Shown here: positions 18,942-26,132 of the stretch, one piece after another
Layout: every line of letters begins with the position of its first letter
Position numbering within the stretch: the first letter of the stretch is position 1
Source of the DNA: Flavobacteriaceae bacterium
GTDB lineage: Bacteria > Bacteroidota > Bacteroidia > Flavobacteriales > Flavobacteriaceae
DNA length: 64,000 nt
Assembly (NCBI GenBank): GCA_947373225.1
Contig: CANBWX010000001.1
Coordinates: 1 to 64,000 of the forward strand
Direction: 5' to 3'
Notes under the pieces: model-generated
The model's database searches: none
What the model saw: only the letters and a program-made list of their open reading frames with translations
Told to the model about the DNA's origin: nothing
Made by a program: the position numbers and the translations under genes

Positions 18942-18958
18942 CTCCGCAAATTGCGGAG
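18942..18958 (-). terminator. Intrinsic terminator of rpsA
   Basis: The minus-strand stem CTCCGCAA/TTGCGGAG is followed by a run of eight T residues (complement of AAAAAAAA at about 18934-18941). It lies about 30 nt after the rpsA stop codon. Confidence 0.88.
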
Positions 18959-18987
18959 CTTTATATATTCAAAAATAAGAAATTAGA

Positions 18988-20769
18988 TTATTTCTTTTTT
19001 TCGTTTTTTTCCATTTTTGCTTTAAGACCTGCAAGAATGTCATTTGCGTCACCTAAAGTTGCAGCTGGTGCATTTGTAGATGAGTTAGATGAAGTATTTT
19101 CAGTTACTGCTTTCACATTTTTCTCTTCTTCTTCACGGAAGATAGCTGTGTGAGACGCAACAACTCTTTTGAATTCTTTGTTAAATTCAATTACTTTGAA
19201 TTCAGCAGATTCGCCTTTTTTCAATTTCTTACCGTCTTCTTTTTCAAGGTGACGAGTAGGAATGAATGCAACGATATCATCACCAAATTCTACAGTAGCT
19301 CCTTTGTCAACGATTTCAGAAATTTCACCTGTGTGGATAGTTCCAACTGCGAAAGAATCTTCATATTGATCCCAAGGATTAGCAGTAGTTTGTTTGTGAC
19401 CTAAAGATAATTTACGTCCTTCAACATCTAATTCTAATACAACTACGTCAAGTTTTTCACCAACATTTACAAATTCAGATGGGTGTTTGATTTTCTTAGT
19501 CCAAGAAAGGTCAGAGATATAAATCAATCCGTCGATACCTTCTTCCAATTCTACGAAAATTCCAAAGTTTGTAAAGTTTCTAACAATACCTGTATGTTTA
19601 GAACCTACTGGGTATTTAGCAGTGATATCTGTCCAAGGATCTTGAGATAATTGTTTGATACCTAATGACATTTTACGGTCATCTCTATCTAATGTTAAGA
19701 TAACAGCTTCAACAACATCACCTACTTTTACGAAATCTTGAGCAGAACGTAAATGAGTAGACCATGACATTTCAGAAACGTGGATTAAACCTTCAACACC
19801 TTCAGCAACTTCGATGAAAGCACCGTAATCAGCGATTACAACTACTTTACCTTTTACTTTATCACCAATTTTAAGTTCAGCATTTAATGCATCCCATGGG
19901 TGAGCGTTTAATTGTTTCAATCCTAATTGGATTCTTGTTTTCTCATCATCAAAATCAAGGATTACCACGTTAAGAACTTGATCTAATTCAAGAACTTCAC
20001 TTGGATGGTTGATTCTAGACCAAGAAAGGTCAGTAATGTGGATTAATCCATCAACACCACCAAGATCAATAAAGACACCGTAAGAAGTAATGTTTTTAAC
20101 AACACCTTCTAATACTTGACCTTTTTGTAATTTTCCGATGATTTCTTTTTTCTGTACTTCAATATCCGCTTCAATAAGCGCTTTGTGAGAAACAACAACG
20201 TTTTTGAATTCGTGGTTAATTTTCACCACCTTGAATTCCATCATTTTGTTTACATATACATCGTAGTCTCTAATTGGTTTAACATCAATTTGAGAACCTG
20301 GTAAGAAAGCTTCGATACCGAAAACGTCAACGATCATACCACCTTTAGTTCTGCATTTTACAAAACCATTAACGATTTCTCCTGTTTCGTTAGCCGAAAT
20401 AACTCTATCCCATGATTTGATAGTACGTGCTTTTCTGTGAGATAATACTAATTGACCTGTTTTATCCTCACGGATGTCAATCAATACTTCTACTTTGTCA
20501 CCTACTTTTAATGCTGGATTGTAACGGAATTCGTTCAAAGAAATAACACCTTCCGATTTTGCGTTGATATCAACGATAACGTCTCTATCTGTAATTCTAA
20601 CAACTACACCTTCTACTACTTCTTCTTGGTCAGTAGCGATGAAAGTTTTTGAAACTAAGTCTTCGAATTCTTGTAAGTTTTTCTCATCAACAGCATCAAT
20701 ACCTTCTTCGAAATTGTGCCAGTTAAAATTTGCTAAAAACTCTTCTTGTGATTTTAATTGTTCAGACAT
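18988..20769 (-). CDS. rpsA: 30S ribosomal protein S1
   Basis: A 593-aa protein with six S1 RNA-binding repeats, starting about residues 55 (GVVVRITDRDVIVDI), 135, 217 (GVVKNITSYGVFIDLGG), 305, 390 and 475, plus an acidic N-terminal extension and a Lys-rich tail. Repeats 3-5 carry the strongest S1 consensus (GVDGLIHITDLSW-like). It recruits mRNA to the small subunit, which matters in Bacteroidota because Shine-Dalgarno pairing is rarely used. The gene is single, with a textbook promoter, a structured leader of about 110 nt and its own terminator, which suggests autogenous control. Confidence 0.96.
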   Translation of the reverse strand: MSEQLKSQEEFLANFNWHNFEEGIDAVDEKNLQEFEDLVSKTFIATDQEEVVEGVVVRITDRDVIVDINAKSEGVISLNEFRYNPALKVGDKVEVLIDIREDKTGQLVLSHRKARTIKSWDRVISANETGEIVNGFVKCRTKGGMIVDVFGIEAFLPGSQIDVKPIRDYDVYVNKMMEFKVVKINHEFKNVVVSHKALIEADIEVQKKEIIGKLQKGQVLEGVVKNITSYGVFIDLGGVDGLIHITDLSWSRINHPSEVLELDQVLNVVILDFDDEKTRIQLGLKQLNAHPWDALNAELKIGDKVKGKVVVIADYGAFIEVAEGVEGLIHVSEMSWSTHLRSAQDFVKVGDVVEAVILTLDRDDRKMSLGIKQLSQDPWTDITAKYPVGSKHTGIVRNFTNFGIFVELEEGIDGLIYISDLSWTKKIKHPSEFVNVGEKLDVVVLELDVEGRKLSLGHKQTTANPWDQYEDSFAVGTIHTGEISEIVDKGATVEFGDDIVAFIPTRHLEKEDGKKLKKGESAEFKVIEFNKEFKRVVASHTAIFREEEEKNVKAVTENTSSNSSTNAPAATLGDANDILAGLKAKMEKNEKKK

Positions 20770-20801
20770 GCTGATTAAAAATTTGTATTCTGTATTCTCT
20801 C

Positions 20802-20869
20802 GAGTTTCTTAAAGTGCTAGAAAACAACAGAAGTTGTTGAATTGAATTGTTTATACCTTAAGGAAACTC
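20802..20869 (-). promoter_or_regulatory. Structured rpsA leader: long stem enclosing a small hairpin
   Basis: In the rpsA leader, GAGTTTCCTTAAG (20857-20869) can pair with CTTTAAGAAACTC (20802-20814) to form a stem of about 12 bp with one bulge. It encloses a small hairpin, CAACA/TGTTG (20825-20839). The stem ends about 33 nt before the ATG. The layout resembles a cis element for autogenous repression by S1, known for E. coli rpsA, although no sequence similarity is implied. Confidence 0.55.
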
Positions 20870-20888
20870 TTATTCACCAAAAGGTGTG

Positions 20889-20918
20889 CAAAAGTAATTC
20901 TTTTTTATTGATCTGCAA
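20889..20918 (-). promoter_or_regulatory. rpsA promoter (TTG-N19-TACTTTTG)
   Basis: On the minus strand TTG (20916-20918) and TACTTTTG (20889-20896) are separated by 19 nt, an excellent match to the Bacteroidota housekeeping promoter. Transcription would start near 20883, giving a leader of about 110 nt. Confidence 0.8.
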
Positions 20919-20948
20919 AATATTTTCAAACAGATAATCAATTGATTT

Positions 20949-21093
20949 TTAGGAGCAGAACGTTTTTTTGTTTTTATCACCATTGCTCCCGCTTTTCGTT
21001 GCAAACGAAGTTCACTGAACTCCAAAAAAATAGAAGTAAAGTGAAGTAATCTCCCGAAAAAAATCGGGAGGATTTCCACTGCAATCGGGGCTA
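20949..21093 (-). repeat. Modular dispersed repeat, copy B
   Basis: Read on the minus strand it begins TAGCCCCGATTGCAGTGGAA, followed by ATCC, a hairpin (TCCCGA/TCGGGA), a middle module with TTACTTCACTTTACTTCTA and GGAGTTCAGTGAA, and an end TCTGCTCCTAA. The middle module is shared with copy C but absent from copy A. The 69-aa ORF reported at 20870-21079 consists almost wholly of this repeat plus the rpsA promoter, and is not a gene. Confidence 0.7.
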
Positions 21094-21156
21094 ATTTGTA
21101 CGTTTGGTAGTTTTAAGAACTTTGGAAAAGATTAGAATTCAAAAAAATCAGTTAAT

Positions 21157-21759
21157 TCAATTTGCATTTTTAATTATATCTGGAATCAAAGCTTTCAAAT
21201 AATCAGGGATTTTTGTTATTGAAGAAATTTTTCCTGATTCAATTGATAAAATATGAGTTGGATGCTTGAGGTATTTTGATGAATCAAATAAATCTATGTA
21301 ATCAAAATAATTGAAAAAGGAATTTAGATTAGCATATCCATCATTATACCGTTTTTCTATTTCATTTTCAGGCACATAATGACCTCCGTTTTCCACTCGG
21401 ATGGCTACCCTTTTTTTAGCTTCTTGTATGGAGTCAAGACACAAAAAGACAAGGTGCAAATCATATCCATTATTTTTAAATATTTCAGGCCAGTGAAGAG
21501 GTGTCGAATTGAAGTTAGTTTCATAGCAAAAGCTGATTTTGTTATCGATTGCTGTTTTTATCTGGCTTTCTAATTCATTAAATGCCATCCTATGAGCCAT
21601 AGTTTCTTTCATGTCCGAATCAATCAAAGAATTATAGAATCTTAAAAATTGATAATCATAATCAAAAGGTATAAAATTATCAGGAGCTAACGGTTTAGAA
21701 AAAGTTGATTTTCCAGACCCATTGCATCCTGCTATGATAAGCAAAACAGGCTTAGACAT
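21157..21759 (-). CDS. Zeta toxin-like / COG4185 family P-loop kinase
   Basis: A 200-aa P-loop protein. The Walker A motif is at the N-terminus (IAGCNGSGKSTFSK). Further motifs are CYETNFNS, which follows strand 3, and the segment RVENGGHYVPENEIEKRYN, the signature of COG4185-type proteins related to zeta toxins. Zeta toxins phosphorylate UDP-amino sugars and block wall synthesis; whether this protein does so is unknown. The start overlaps by 8 nt the end of a 54-aa ORF with its own promoter, so translation is probably coupled. Alternatives are a small-molecule kinase or a repair enzyme. Confidence 0.8.
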   Translation of the reverse strand: MSKPVLLIIAGCNGSGKSTFSKPLAPDNFIPFDYDYQFLRFYNSLIDSDMKETMAHRMAFNELESQIKTAIDNKISFCYETNFNSTPLHWPEIFKNNGYDLHLVFLCLDSIQEAKKRVAIRVENGGHYVPENEIEKRYNDGYANLNSFFNYFDYIDLFDSSKYLKHPTHILSIESGKISSITKIPDYLKALIPDIIKNAN

Positions 21760-21916
21760 TCTTGAATTGTGGAGCTATAGTAGGCTTTTTTTGATTTTTT
21801 CCCAATTGCAGGTTTTTTTCATAAACAGCCACTTGTACCTTAACTGAAGGCATTACTTTTTTCATTTGCTTTAAAGCAAATTGTACTCTTTGGTTTGTAT
21901 TTGAAATATCTTTCAT
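21752..21916 (-). CDS. Small 54-aa protein, candidate partner/antitoxin of the zeta-like kinase
   Basis: This ORF is below the track's size limit. Reading the minus strand from ATG 21916 gives MKDISNTNQRVQFALKQMKK, continuing to the C-terminus APQFKNV and a TAA at 21752. It is basic, predicted helical at the N-terminus (residues 5-22), and lacks a recognisable helix-turn-helix. It starts only 5 nt after a TAAATTTG box and overlaps the kinase start (ATGTCTAA). Antitoxins are typically small, first in the operon and overlapping, which fits. The family assignment is unknown, and it could instead be a leader peptide that sets kinase translation. Confidence 0.65.
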   Translation of the reverse strand: MKDISNTNQRVQFALKQMKKVMPSVKVQVAVYEKNLQLGKNQKKPTIAPQFKNV

Positions 21917-21921
21917 AATGA

Positions 21922-21950
21922 CAAATTTACAAAAAAATTAAATAGTACAA
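21922..21950 (-). promoter_or_regulatory. Promoter of the 54-aa ORF/kinase pair
   Basis: TTG (21948-21950) and TAAATTTG (21922-21929) on the minus strand are 18 nt apart, a strong match to the Bacteroidota consensus. The -7 box lies 5 nt from the small ORF's ATG, so the transcript would be nearly leaderless. Confidence 0.75.
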
Positions 21951-22043
21951 ATGAGCGAACATAAAAAAAACACCTCTTTAGTTATTGTTGTTTTTAATTT
22001 AACCCGATCGCTCGGATATGCTATAAACATCTCACATATGGCT

Positions 22044-22066
22044 AGCGCGGTTTTGCAAACCGTGCC
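22044..22066. repeat. Palindrome GCGCGGTTTTGCAAACCGTGC
   Basis: CGGTTT-TGC-AAACCG forms a symmetrical site in the gap between the kinase-pair promoter and the permease terminator. I recall similar GCGCGGTTTTGCAAACCGTGC words between genes of other Bacteroidota, so it is probably a dispersed repeat rather than an operator. The flanking sequence (21951-22122) holds no ORF. Confidence 0.4.
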
Positions 22067-22122
22067 CATAAATACAAGTAAATGTTCCAGACTTTAAAAA
22101 GCTGTAAGATTTATAAAACTAA

Positions 22123-22155
22123 AAACCCGACAAGCTTTAAAAACTTGTCGGGTTT
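22123..22155 (-). terminator. Intrinsic terminator of the nucleoside permease gene
   Basis: The stem AAACCCGACAAG/CTTGTCGGGTTT has a 9-nt loop, and T residues follow on the minus strand. It lies about 20 nt after the stop codon. Confidence 0.88.
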
Positions 22156-22173
22156 GAAATATAAAATAGGTTC

Positions 22174-23427
22174 TTAACCAACTACTTTTTCCAATTCGTT
22201 AGGATTGTGTTTGTGTTTGAACAAAATAGCAAAAGCAATCGCAACTACCAAAGCATAACCCGCAAAAGAAAGCCAGATATTGTGCCAATCTCTAACGCCA
22301 TTGTGAGTAAAAAAGGTATCAATAACTTGTCCGCTAATGATTCCACCAAAGAAAGCACCAAAACCATTCGACATCATCATAAATAATCCTTGAGCGCTTG
22401 AACGCATGGTATTATCAGTAGAAGTTTCGATAAACAACGAACCCGAAATATTAAAGAAATCGAACGCCATTCCGTAAACAATGCAAGACATAATAATCAT
22501 CCATAAACCGTCGGCAGGATTTCCGTAAGCAAACCATCCAAAACGTAAAACCCAAGCCAGCATCGAAATCAACATTACTTGTTTAATTCCAAATCGTTTC
22601 AAGAAAAACGGAATCGCCAAGATAAACAGCGTTTCCGATATTTGTGAAATCGACATAATTATAGTAGAATATTTCACCACGAATGAATCGGCATATTGAG
22701 GAACTTTGGCAAACTCCGAAAGATACGTATCGCCATACATATTTGTTAATTGCAAAGCGCCACCAAGAAACATGGAGAATATAAAAAACAACGCCATTTT
22801 GTAGGTACCAAATAATTTAAAGGCATTCAAACCTAATTTTTTGGCAAAAGAAGCATCTCCATCAATTTGTTTTTGTGGAGGACATTTTGGCAACGCAAAA
22901 GCATAAATTCCTAATATGAAAGCAGCAATAGCAGCAATGTAAAACATATTCGCTGAAGCTTTGTTTCCTGATAAATTCGTAATCCACATTGCGGCAATAA
23001 AACCAACAGTTCCCCAAACACGAATAGGCGGAAAAACTTTGACAACGTCGTAATCGTTATTTTTTAAAATCGTATAAGCCACTGAATTCGATAATGAAAT
23101 AGAAGGCATATAACAAAGCATTGCTCCAAAAATAACCCAATAAAATGTGGTAGGATTATCCACCTGCGGAAGATAACAAAGTGCTAAACCGCCTAAAATA
23201 TGTAAAATTCCGTATAATTTTTCGGCGTTAACCCAGCGATCGGCAATAATTCCTGTGAGTGCCGGCATCAATATAGATGAAATTCCTAAGGTCGAAAATA
23301 CAGCTCCAAATTCGGCTCCGCTCCATTGTTTTGTTGCAAACCAATAATTTCCAATAGTAATTAACCAAGCTCCCCAAACAAAAAACTGAAGAAAACTCAT
23401 TACTGTTAGACGATTTTTAATATTCAT
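22174..23427 (-). CDS. Nucleoside permease, NupG/XapB-type MFS transporter
   Basis: A 417-aa, 12-TM major facilitator protein. The N-terminus (MNIKNRLTVMSFLQFFVWGAW) and the segment GIIADRWVNAEK match the nucleoside:H+ symporter family (NupG), which takes up nucleosides across the inner membrane. The track starts three codons upstream at a TTG, but that TTG is the end of a TAAGTTTG promoter box, so ATG 23427 is the better start. A separate set of promoters and an intrinsic terminator lie upstream (23532-23874), raising the possibility of leader-controlled expression. The exact substrate is unproven. Confidence 0.88.
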   Translation of the reverse strand: MNIKNRLTVMSFLQFFVWGAWLITIGNYWFATKQWSGAEFGAVFSTLGISSILMPALTGIIADRWVNAEKLYGILHILGGLALCYLPQVDNPTTFYWVIFGAMLCYMPSISLSNSVAYTILKNNDYDVVKVFPPIRVWGTVGFIAAMWITNLSGNKASANMFYIAAIAAFILGIYAFALPKCPPQKQIDGDASFAKKLGLNAFKLFGTYKMALFFIFSMFLGGALQLTNMYGDTYLSEFAKVPQYADSFVVKYSTIIMSISQISETLFILAIPFFLKRFGIKQVMLISMLAWVLRFGWFAYGNPADGLWMIIMSCIVYGMAFDFFNISGSLFIETSTDNTMRSSAQGLFMMMSNGFGAFFGGIISGQVIDTFFTHNGVRDWHNIWLSFAGYALVVAIAFAILFKHKHNPNELEKVVG

Positions 23428-23433
23428 AGTAAT

Positions 23434-23441
23434 CAAACTTA
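23434..23441 (-). promoter_or_regulatory. -7 box TAAGTTTG immediately before the permease ATG
   Basis: A TAAGTTTG box on the minus strand ends 6 nt before ATG 23427. If used, it would give an almost leaderless mRNA independent of the upstream candidate RNA. Confidence 0.45.
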
Positions 23442-23531
23442 AATTTATGTTTTAGACATTTATTATCTATAGCGTAAATCTAATGATAAATTAAGAAATT
23501 CAAATTAGATTATTTAAATAATAGTCATAAA

Positions 23532-23560
23532 AAAACCATCAGGCAAGCCGTGATGGTTTT
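23532..23560 (-). terminator. Intrinsic terminator between candidate RNA and permease gene
   Basis: The stem AAAACCATCA/TGATGGTTTT has a 9-nt loop and is followed by seven T residues on the minus strand. It is 105 nt upstream of the permease ATG and about 250 nt downstream of the upstream promoters, so it is either the end of a small RNA or an attenuator. T residues also follow on the plus strand, but no plus-strand gene is near. Confidence 0.85.
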
Positions 23561-23810
23561 TCTACTAATCATAAACAAACAAAATCTCAATTATTATTTC
23601 GTATTATTAGGCTAAGTTTTAAGTAGATTGTGGGGCAAACTTCTTAAATTCATTCTAATTGAGAACATCATTCATAAATAGCATGTTAAGTTTTAAAATA
23701 AATTGTTTGGAGCAAACTCTTTTAAATCTTTATTATATTTTAGTAGGTTAAGTTTTTAAGTAGATTGTGGGGCAAACTCTTTTAAACTCTTATTTTTTGT
23801 TCTTATTTCT
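23561..23810 (-). ncRNA. Candidate structured RNA with three hairpin modules
   Basis: On the minus strand three imperfect copies of one module occur (23746-23786, 23684-23726, 23610-23649). Each has a 5-6 bp stem formed by (A/G)AGTTT and AAACTT, around a loop starting GCCCCA or GCTCCA. The stem-closing pair is A-U in one copy and G-U in two, so pairing is kept where sequence varies. The spacers are 19 and 34 nt and unrelated. Three TAnnTTTG boxes lie just upstream and an intrinsic terminator just downstream. There is no ORF of note. It is either a free small RNA or a leader of the nucleoside permease gene. Boundaries are inferred. Confidence 0.5.
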
Positions 23811-23815
23811 TAGAT

Positions 23816-23874
23816 CAAATATACAACAATCATTAGATTAAAAACAAATATAATCGATGATATACACAAATTTA
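23816..23874 (-). promoter_or_regulatory. Tandem -7 boxes of the candidate RNA
   Basis: On the minus strand there are three consensus boxes in a row: TAAATTTG (23867-23874), TATATTTG (23845-23852) and TATATTTG (23816-23823). For the most downstream box a TTG lies 21 nt upstream (23845-23847). The nearest annotated start codon is about 390 nt away, so these would be orphan promoters unless a transcript begins here. The AT-rich context weakens the case for each box taken alone. Confidence 0.55.
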
Positions 23875-23941
23875 CAATAATAATATATAATTTCTTACTA
23901 AAATATAAATAATAGTAAGCGCTTTAAAAAAAAATGCAGTT

Positions 23942-24586
23942 CTAAGGGGCGAGTCTTTCTATTTTCCAAGAATAATCCTCTTGCAAATGATAGCGAATTC
24001 TATCATGCAATCTATTGGGACGACCTTGCCAAAATTCAACTTCTATAGGACGAACTAAAAAACCACCCCAAAATTGAGGTCGAGGAATTTCTTTTCCTTC
24101 GAAATCTTTTTCTAATTGTTTTAAACCATCTTCAAGAACAACTCTCGATGAAATCACCTCACTTTGGTTAGAAACAATAGCCCCTAATTTGCTTCCCGTG
24201 GGTCTGGATTCAAAATAACCATCCGAAGTATTCTCAGATGTTTTCTCAGCAATCCCTTTTATAATCACCTGACGCTCCATAGAATGCCAGAAAAAAGAAA
24301 GACAAATATTGGGATTATTGGCAATAGCTCTCCCCTTTTCGGAATTATAATTGGTATAAAAAATAAAACCTTCATAGGTGTATTGTTTCAAAAGTAAAAC
24401 GCGCGATTTCGGAAAACCATCTAATCCAAAAGTTGAAACCGTCATCGCATTTACTTCGTCTACACCTCCAAAATCTTCCACTTCATGAAACCATCTATTG
24501 AATAAATTAATTGGATCTTCCGGAATATTAGTTTCCAAAAGCTCGCTTTTTTCATACGATTTTCTATAATTGCCTAACTCTTTCAT
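23942..24586 (-). CDS. pdxH: Pyridoxamine 5'-phosphate oxidase
   Basis: This FMN enzyme makes pyridoxal 5'-phosphate from pyridoxamine or pyridoxine phosphate in vitamin B6 synthesis and salvage. It is 214 aa from the preferred start. Family features are YRKSYEKSELLE near the N-terminus, the FMN/substrate region (VDEVNAMTVSTFGLDGFPKSR; LLKQYTYEGFIFYTNYNSEKG), and the C-terminal dimer tail EVEFWQGRPNRLHDRIRY. The track starts at TTG 24613, but that codon lies inside a TAAATTTG box. ATG 24586 (MKELGNYRKSYEK) gives the usual length and a 5' leader of about 20 nt. Confidence 0.95.
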   Translation of the reverse strand: MKELGNYRKSYEKSELLETNIPEDPINLFNRWFHEVEDFGGVDEVNAMTVSTFGLDGFPKSRVLLLKQYTYEGFIFYTNYNSEKGRAIANNPNICLSFFWHSMERQVIIKGIAEKTSENTSDGYFESRPTGSKLGAIVSNQSEVISSRVVLEDGLKQLEKDFEGKEIPRPQFWGGFLVRPIEVEFWQGRPNRLHDRIRYHLQEDYSWKIERLAP

Positions 24587-24669
24587 TTCTTGGATTATAT
24601 TTATTGGATGCAAATTTAATGAAACTAATTCTCATTTATACTAGCTCATTTCTTAGTTATACTTTTCGC

Positions 24670-24724
24670 CACAGATTAATTAATCTTTAGCCGAAAAAAT
24701 CTTTTTAATCCTTTAAATCTGTGT
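24670..24724. repeat. CACAGATT...AATCTGTG inverted repeat element
   Basis: In the gap between pdxH and rnz, CACAGATT and AATCTGTG form outer arms. They enclose a palindrome, GATTAATTAATC, and direct words such as TTTTTAATCC. This is the style of short intergenic repeat common in Flavobacterium (recollection). It contains no ORF, and function is unknown. Confidence 0.5.
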
Positions 24725-24762
24725 CAAAAAATTAAGTTTATGTTTTTTTAATTTTTTATAAA

Positions 24763-25668
24763 TCAAAATTCAAAACTTCTACCATCATCAGCCAAAAGGA
24801 CATTTGGAAAAATGGTTACAGCTTGTTCTTTAAAAAGTTCTATATTTTCGTATCGCGTAGAATAATGTCCTAAAACCAATTGTTTTACATTGGCTTTCAA
24901 AGCAATAGTTGCTGCTTCTTTTGCTGTCGAATGCATCGTTTTTCCTGCCAAAGCTTCCTCTGAATCCAAAAATGTAGCTTCGTGGTACAACACATCCACT
25001 TCATTGATAATTGGAATAATGCTTTCGTCATAAGCCGTATCCGAACAAAAAGCATAACTCAAAGGCGGAACTGGGTCAAAAGTTAATTTGGCGTTTTCAA
25101 TAACACGACCATCTTCTAAAGTGATGTCTTTTCCGTTCTTTATATTTTGATAATAACATTTATCAATTTCATAATTTTGAACAGCATTCAAATCTAATTT
25201 TCGTTCTCTAATTTTTTCTTGAAATAGAAAACCATTGGTGTAAACCCTATGTTTTAAAGGAATTGTCTTAACGATTACTTTTTCATCTTCAAAAATAATT
25301 TCACTTACTTTGGATTCTAATTCATGAAAAAACAAACCATAACTGGTCCACGAATTCGATAATCGCAATTGCAGATTGATTATTTCTTTAATTCCTTTTG
25401 GACCATAAATATGTAAATCAGTAGTTCGATTGAGCAGCGCAAAAGTAGAAACCAAACCTACCAAACCAAAAAAATGATCTCCATGCAAATGCGAAATAAA
25501 AATATGATTGATTTTCGAAAACCGAATCTTGTTTTTGCGCAACTGTACTTGCGTACCTTCCCCACAATCTATTAGAAACAGTCTATTCCTGATTTCTAAA
25601 ACCTGCGAAGTTGGGTTGGTAAAAGTTCGTGGAGTCGCGGCATAACAGCCAAGGATAGTTAGATTCAA
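24763..25668 (-). CDS. rnz: Ribonuclease Z
   Basis: A 301-aa metallo-beta-lactamase-fold endonuclease that trims the 3' ends of tRNA precursors. It shows FLIDCGEGTQVQLRK, the zinc motif FISHLHGDHFFGL, the aspartate ligand in SYAFCSDTAYDE, and the histidine ligand in LVLGHYSTRY. The exosite segment lies around residues 145-175. The length is typical for bacterial RNase Z. It follows the STAS-like gene on the same strand with a repeat-containing gap of 98 nt, a pairing seen in other Flavobacteriaceae (recollection). Confidence 0.95.
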   Translation of the reverse strand: MNLTILGCYAATPRTFTNPTSQVLEIRNRLFLIDCGEGTQVQLRKNKIRFSKINHIFISHLHGDHFFGLVGLVSTFALLNRTTDLHIYGPKGIKEIINLQLRLSNSWTSYGLFFHELESKVSEIIFEDEKVIVKTIPLKHRVYTNGFLFQEKIRERKLDLNAVQNYEIDKCYYQNIKNGKDITLEDGRVIENAKLTFDPVPPLSYAFCSDTAYDESIIPIINEVDVLYHEATFLDSEEALAGKTMHSTAKEAATIALKANVKQLVLGHYSTRYENIELFKEQAVTIFPNVLLADDGRSFEF

Positions 25669-25682
25669 AGTTAAAGTTTATT

Positions 25683-25708
25683 CGGTTAATCGGTTATTTG
25701 GTTAATCG
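25683..25708. repeat. CGGTTAATCGGTTATTTGGTTAATCG direct repeats
   Basis: Three direct GGTTA(AT) words lie between rnz and the upstream STAS-like gene. The same words build the 48-nt palindrome at 53530-53577, suggesting a common intergenic repeat unit. It is non-coding. Confidence 0.5.
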
Positions 25709-25766
25709 CAAAGTTGTGCTATTACATTCGGTTAAACAATTAAACGAATCAAACAATTAACCTTTT

Positions 25767-26099
25767 TTAAAACCCCAAATCCCGTTCTATTTCTTCCATT
25801 TCTATAATATCGTGAGCTTCCTGCAAGGATCGAACAACAGCTAATTTATCAGAAACAGCATTATGATCTAAATCTGAAGTGGCTATTACAAATGATTTTT
25901 TGGCTTTTTTATGAATTTTTGAAAGTGGTAAAAAACTGTTAATTGCTGCCACCGAAAGGTTTTTGTATGTCCTAATATCAATGATAATATTATGTTTTTC
26001 GAAAGTTTTATACTCATGAGTAACTTTCGCCAAGAAGGAATCTAAATTGCCTTGAGTGTCTTTTATACAAACAGTATGTCCTTTTTGATCTACTTTCAT
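25767..26099 (-). CDS. STAS-like (anti-sigma antagonist-like) small protein
   Basis: A 110-aa soluble protein. The pattern KHNIIIDIRTYKNLSVAAINSFLPLSKIHKKAKKSFVIAT fits a STAS-type alpha/beta fold, in which a strand ends in Asp, a helix follows and then a second strand. The phospho-acceptor Ser/Thr of the SpoIIAA class (D-S-S/T) is not conserved; DIRTYKNLSV is found instead. It may therefore be a non-phosphorylated STAS relative. It lies upstream of rnz and downstream of the NAD-binding protein gene on the same strand. No sigma or anti-sigma partner is nearby. Confidence 0.6.
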   Translation of the reverse strand: MKVDQKGHTVCIKDTQGNLDSFLAKVTHEYKTFEKHNIIIDIRTYKNLSVAAINSFLPLSKIHKKAKKSFVIATSDLDHNAVSDKLAVVRSLQEAHDIIEMEEIERDLGF

Positions 26100-26132
26100 T
26101 GTAGTTATATTTTATACTAATTAACGAATATT

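Noticed and set aside
20870-21079. 69-aa minus-strand ORF between rpsA and the kinase gene
   Set aside because: It is made of repeat copy B plus the rpsA promoter; composition is not protein-like and no start signal is present.
23610-23786. Three direct repeats read as a small CRISPR array
   Set aside because: The repeats differ from each other by many bases, the intervals between copies differ (about 75 and 62 nt), and no cas genes are near. Promoter and terminator placement fits an RNA with repeated hairpins better.
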